A stretch of DNA of 42,304 nt from Methanothrix sp. (lineage in GTDB: Archaea; Halobacteriota; Methanosarcinia; Methanotrichales; Methanotrichaceae): positions 1-42,304 of the forward strand of contig JAUWQF010000004.1 in NCBI GenBank assembly GCA_030611205.1. Reading direction: 5' to 3'. The notes beneath the pieces were generated by a model. It was not told the DNA's origin. It made no database searches and saw nothing but the letters and a program-made list of their open reading frames with translations. This document shows positions 41,439 through 42,304 of the stretch, piece by piece. Numbering within the stretch: the first letter of the stretch is position 1; each line of letters starts with the position of its first letter. The translations under genes were made by a program, and so were the position numbers.

Positions 41439-42304
41439 TTTGTTACAGTGTGTCATGCTACGGATTTGCACATGTCTCAAATCGCTTTAAGTACCAACTT
41501 TTTCCATAACAGGATAATAAATAAGTTATATTGTAAGTTGCTAAATGGGTATATGGGGCGGGACTAGCATGTATAAACTTGTCAAGGTACCCTCTAGCTC
41601 ACTTTCAGCAGTAAAGAAGTGATGACTTGAGAATTTTTAACATCCCATGAAGATGTATTTATTCCACAATCACAAATCACAAATCACAATAAATACAATG
41701 ATTCAAAGTAGATAAATACAGCATGTGACGTTTTAAACTGTTAATCCTGTACAATGTCGCAATAGAGTGTAATCAAAACGCCGATGTATGTTGATTTTTA
41801 AGAAAAACGCTATCGAGAAAATCCTCCCTTCGGTCGAATTTACTCTGAGCACTTCAGTAGCTAACATTTTTATGACAAGCAACACCTCGAATTAATATGA
41901 TTTTTTTTAATAAAAATTAAATGGCATGTCAATCACCACTATATTCTCTTGCCTAAAGAGCATATAATGAGAACTTAAACATAATTTCAGAACTTCTTCG
42001 ATTCGATAATCGCAATACAGTCAAAATAAGATAGTCTCCACTCACCCAACCTACTGAGTTTCATTATTTTACTCAGACTTAGCCGTAATATCCACTATGT
42101 GAATGGCTGTATTTTCCAAGCCTCGAAGAATGGTTGAAGTAACTTCCGGATTAGCCTTCTAAACTTCCAGAGCGGAGCACGTTTGAGATATGAAGAAATT
42201 TTCCTTAGGCCATCCAGGAAAAGCCCTACCATGCGATCTTTTCCTTTTGGAGGCTTACGGACATCGCCAGTATCTTCTTTTTTTTCCCTTCAAGTACACA
42301 TAGG

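Noticed and set aside
41660-41700. CRISPR-like repeat
   Set aside because: Only a 7-nt tandem repeat with no spacers; no CRISPR array or cas gene seen in the window.

Overview
The window is archaeal euryarchaeotal chromosome. It carries mer, a cbi operon, L18e/L13/S9/RpoN/RpoK/S2, the alternative mevalonate pathway, SRP19 and aRNase J. The presence of mer points to a methanogen-type C1 pathway. Layout: (1) about 1-3.1 kb is an accessory patch with a truncated transposase, a clan AA (retropepsin-like) protease, an uncharacterised protein and a frameshifted remnant resembling a TIR/NB-ARC/TPR protein. (2) 3.1-9.8 kb is a compact anaerobic cobalamin operon, cbiT-L-F-G-H-C-D-E; CbiH appears to be a tandem fusion of two tetrapyrrole methylase domains. 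(3) 9.8-14.3 kb is AT-rich accessory or intergenic DNA plus a repeat-bearing lipoprotein and two small conserved archaeal genes. (4) 14.3-16.6 kb has a secreted protein and a frameshifted TctA-like permease. (5) 16.7-25.2 kb is the ribosomal/RNAP operon with tRNA-Pro(CGG), then MEMO, mevalonate kinase, IPK, IDI-2, RNase J and prenyl synthase. (6) 25.2-35.9 kb is mixed housekeeping (NifB, SRP19, HflX, Mer, NadM) plus a low-GC lamin-tail/phospholipase D lipoprotein. (7) 36.0-41.4 kb on the minus strand encodes CooS, a 4x[4Fe-4S] ferredoxin, an FdhF/FdhA-type molybdopterin oxidoreductase and two more Fe-S proteins. This CO/formate module is the strongest candidate for an unusual system. (8) 41.4-42.3 kb is a long AT-rich non-coding region. 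All family calls are by eye from translated motifs; no database search was possible.
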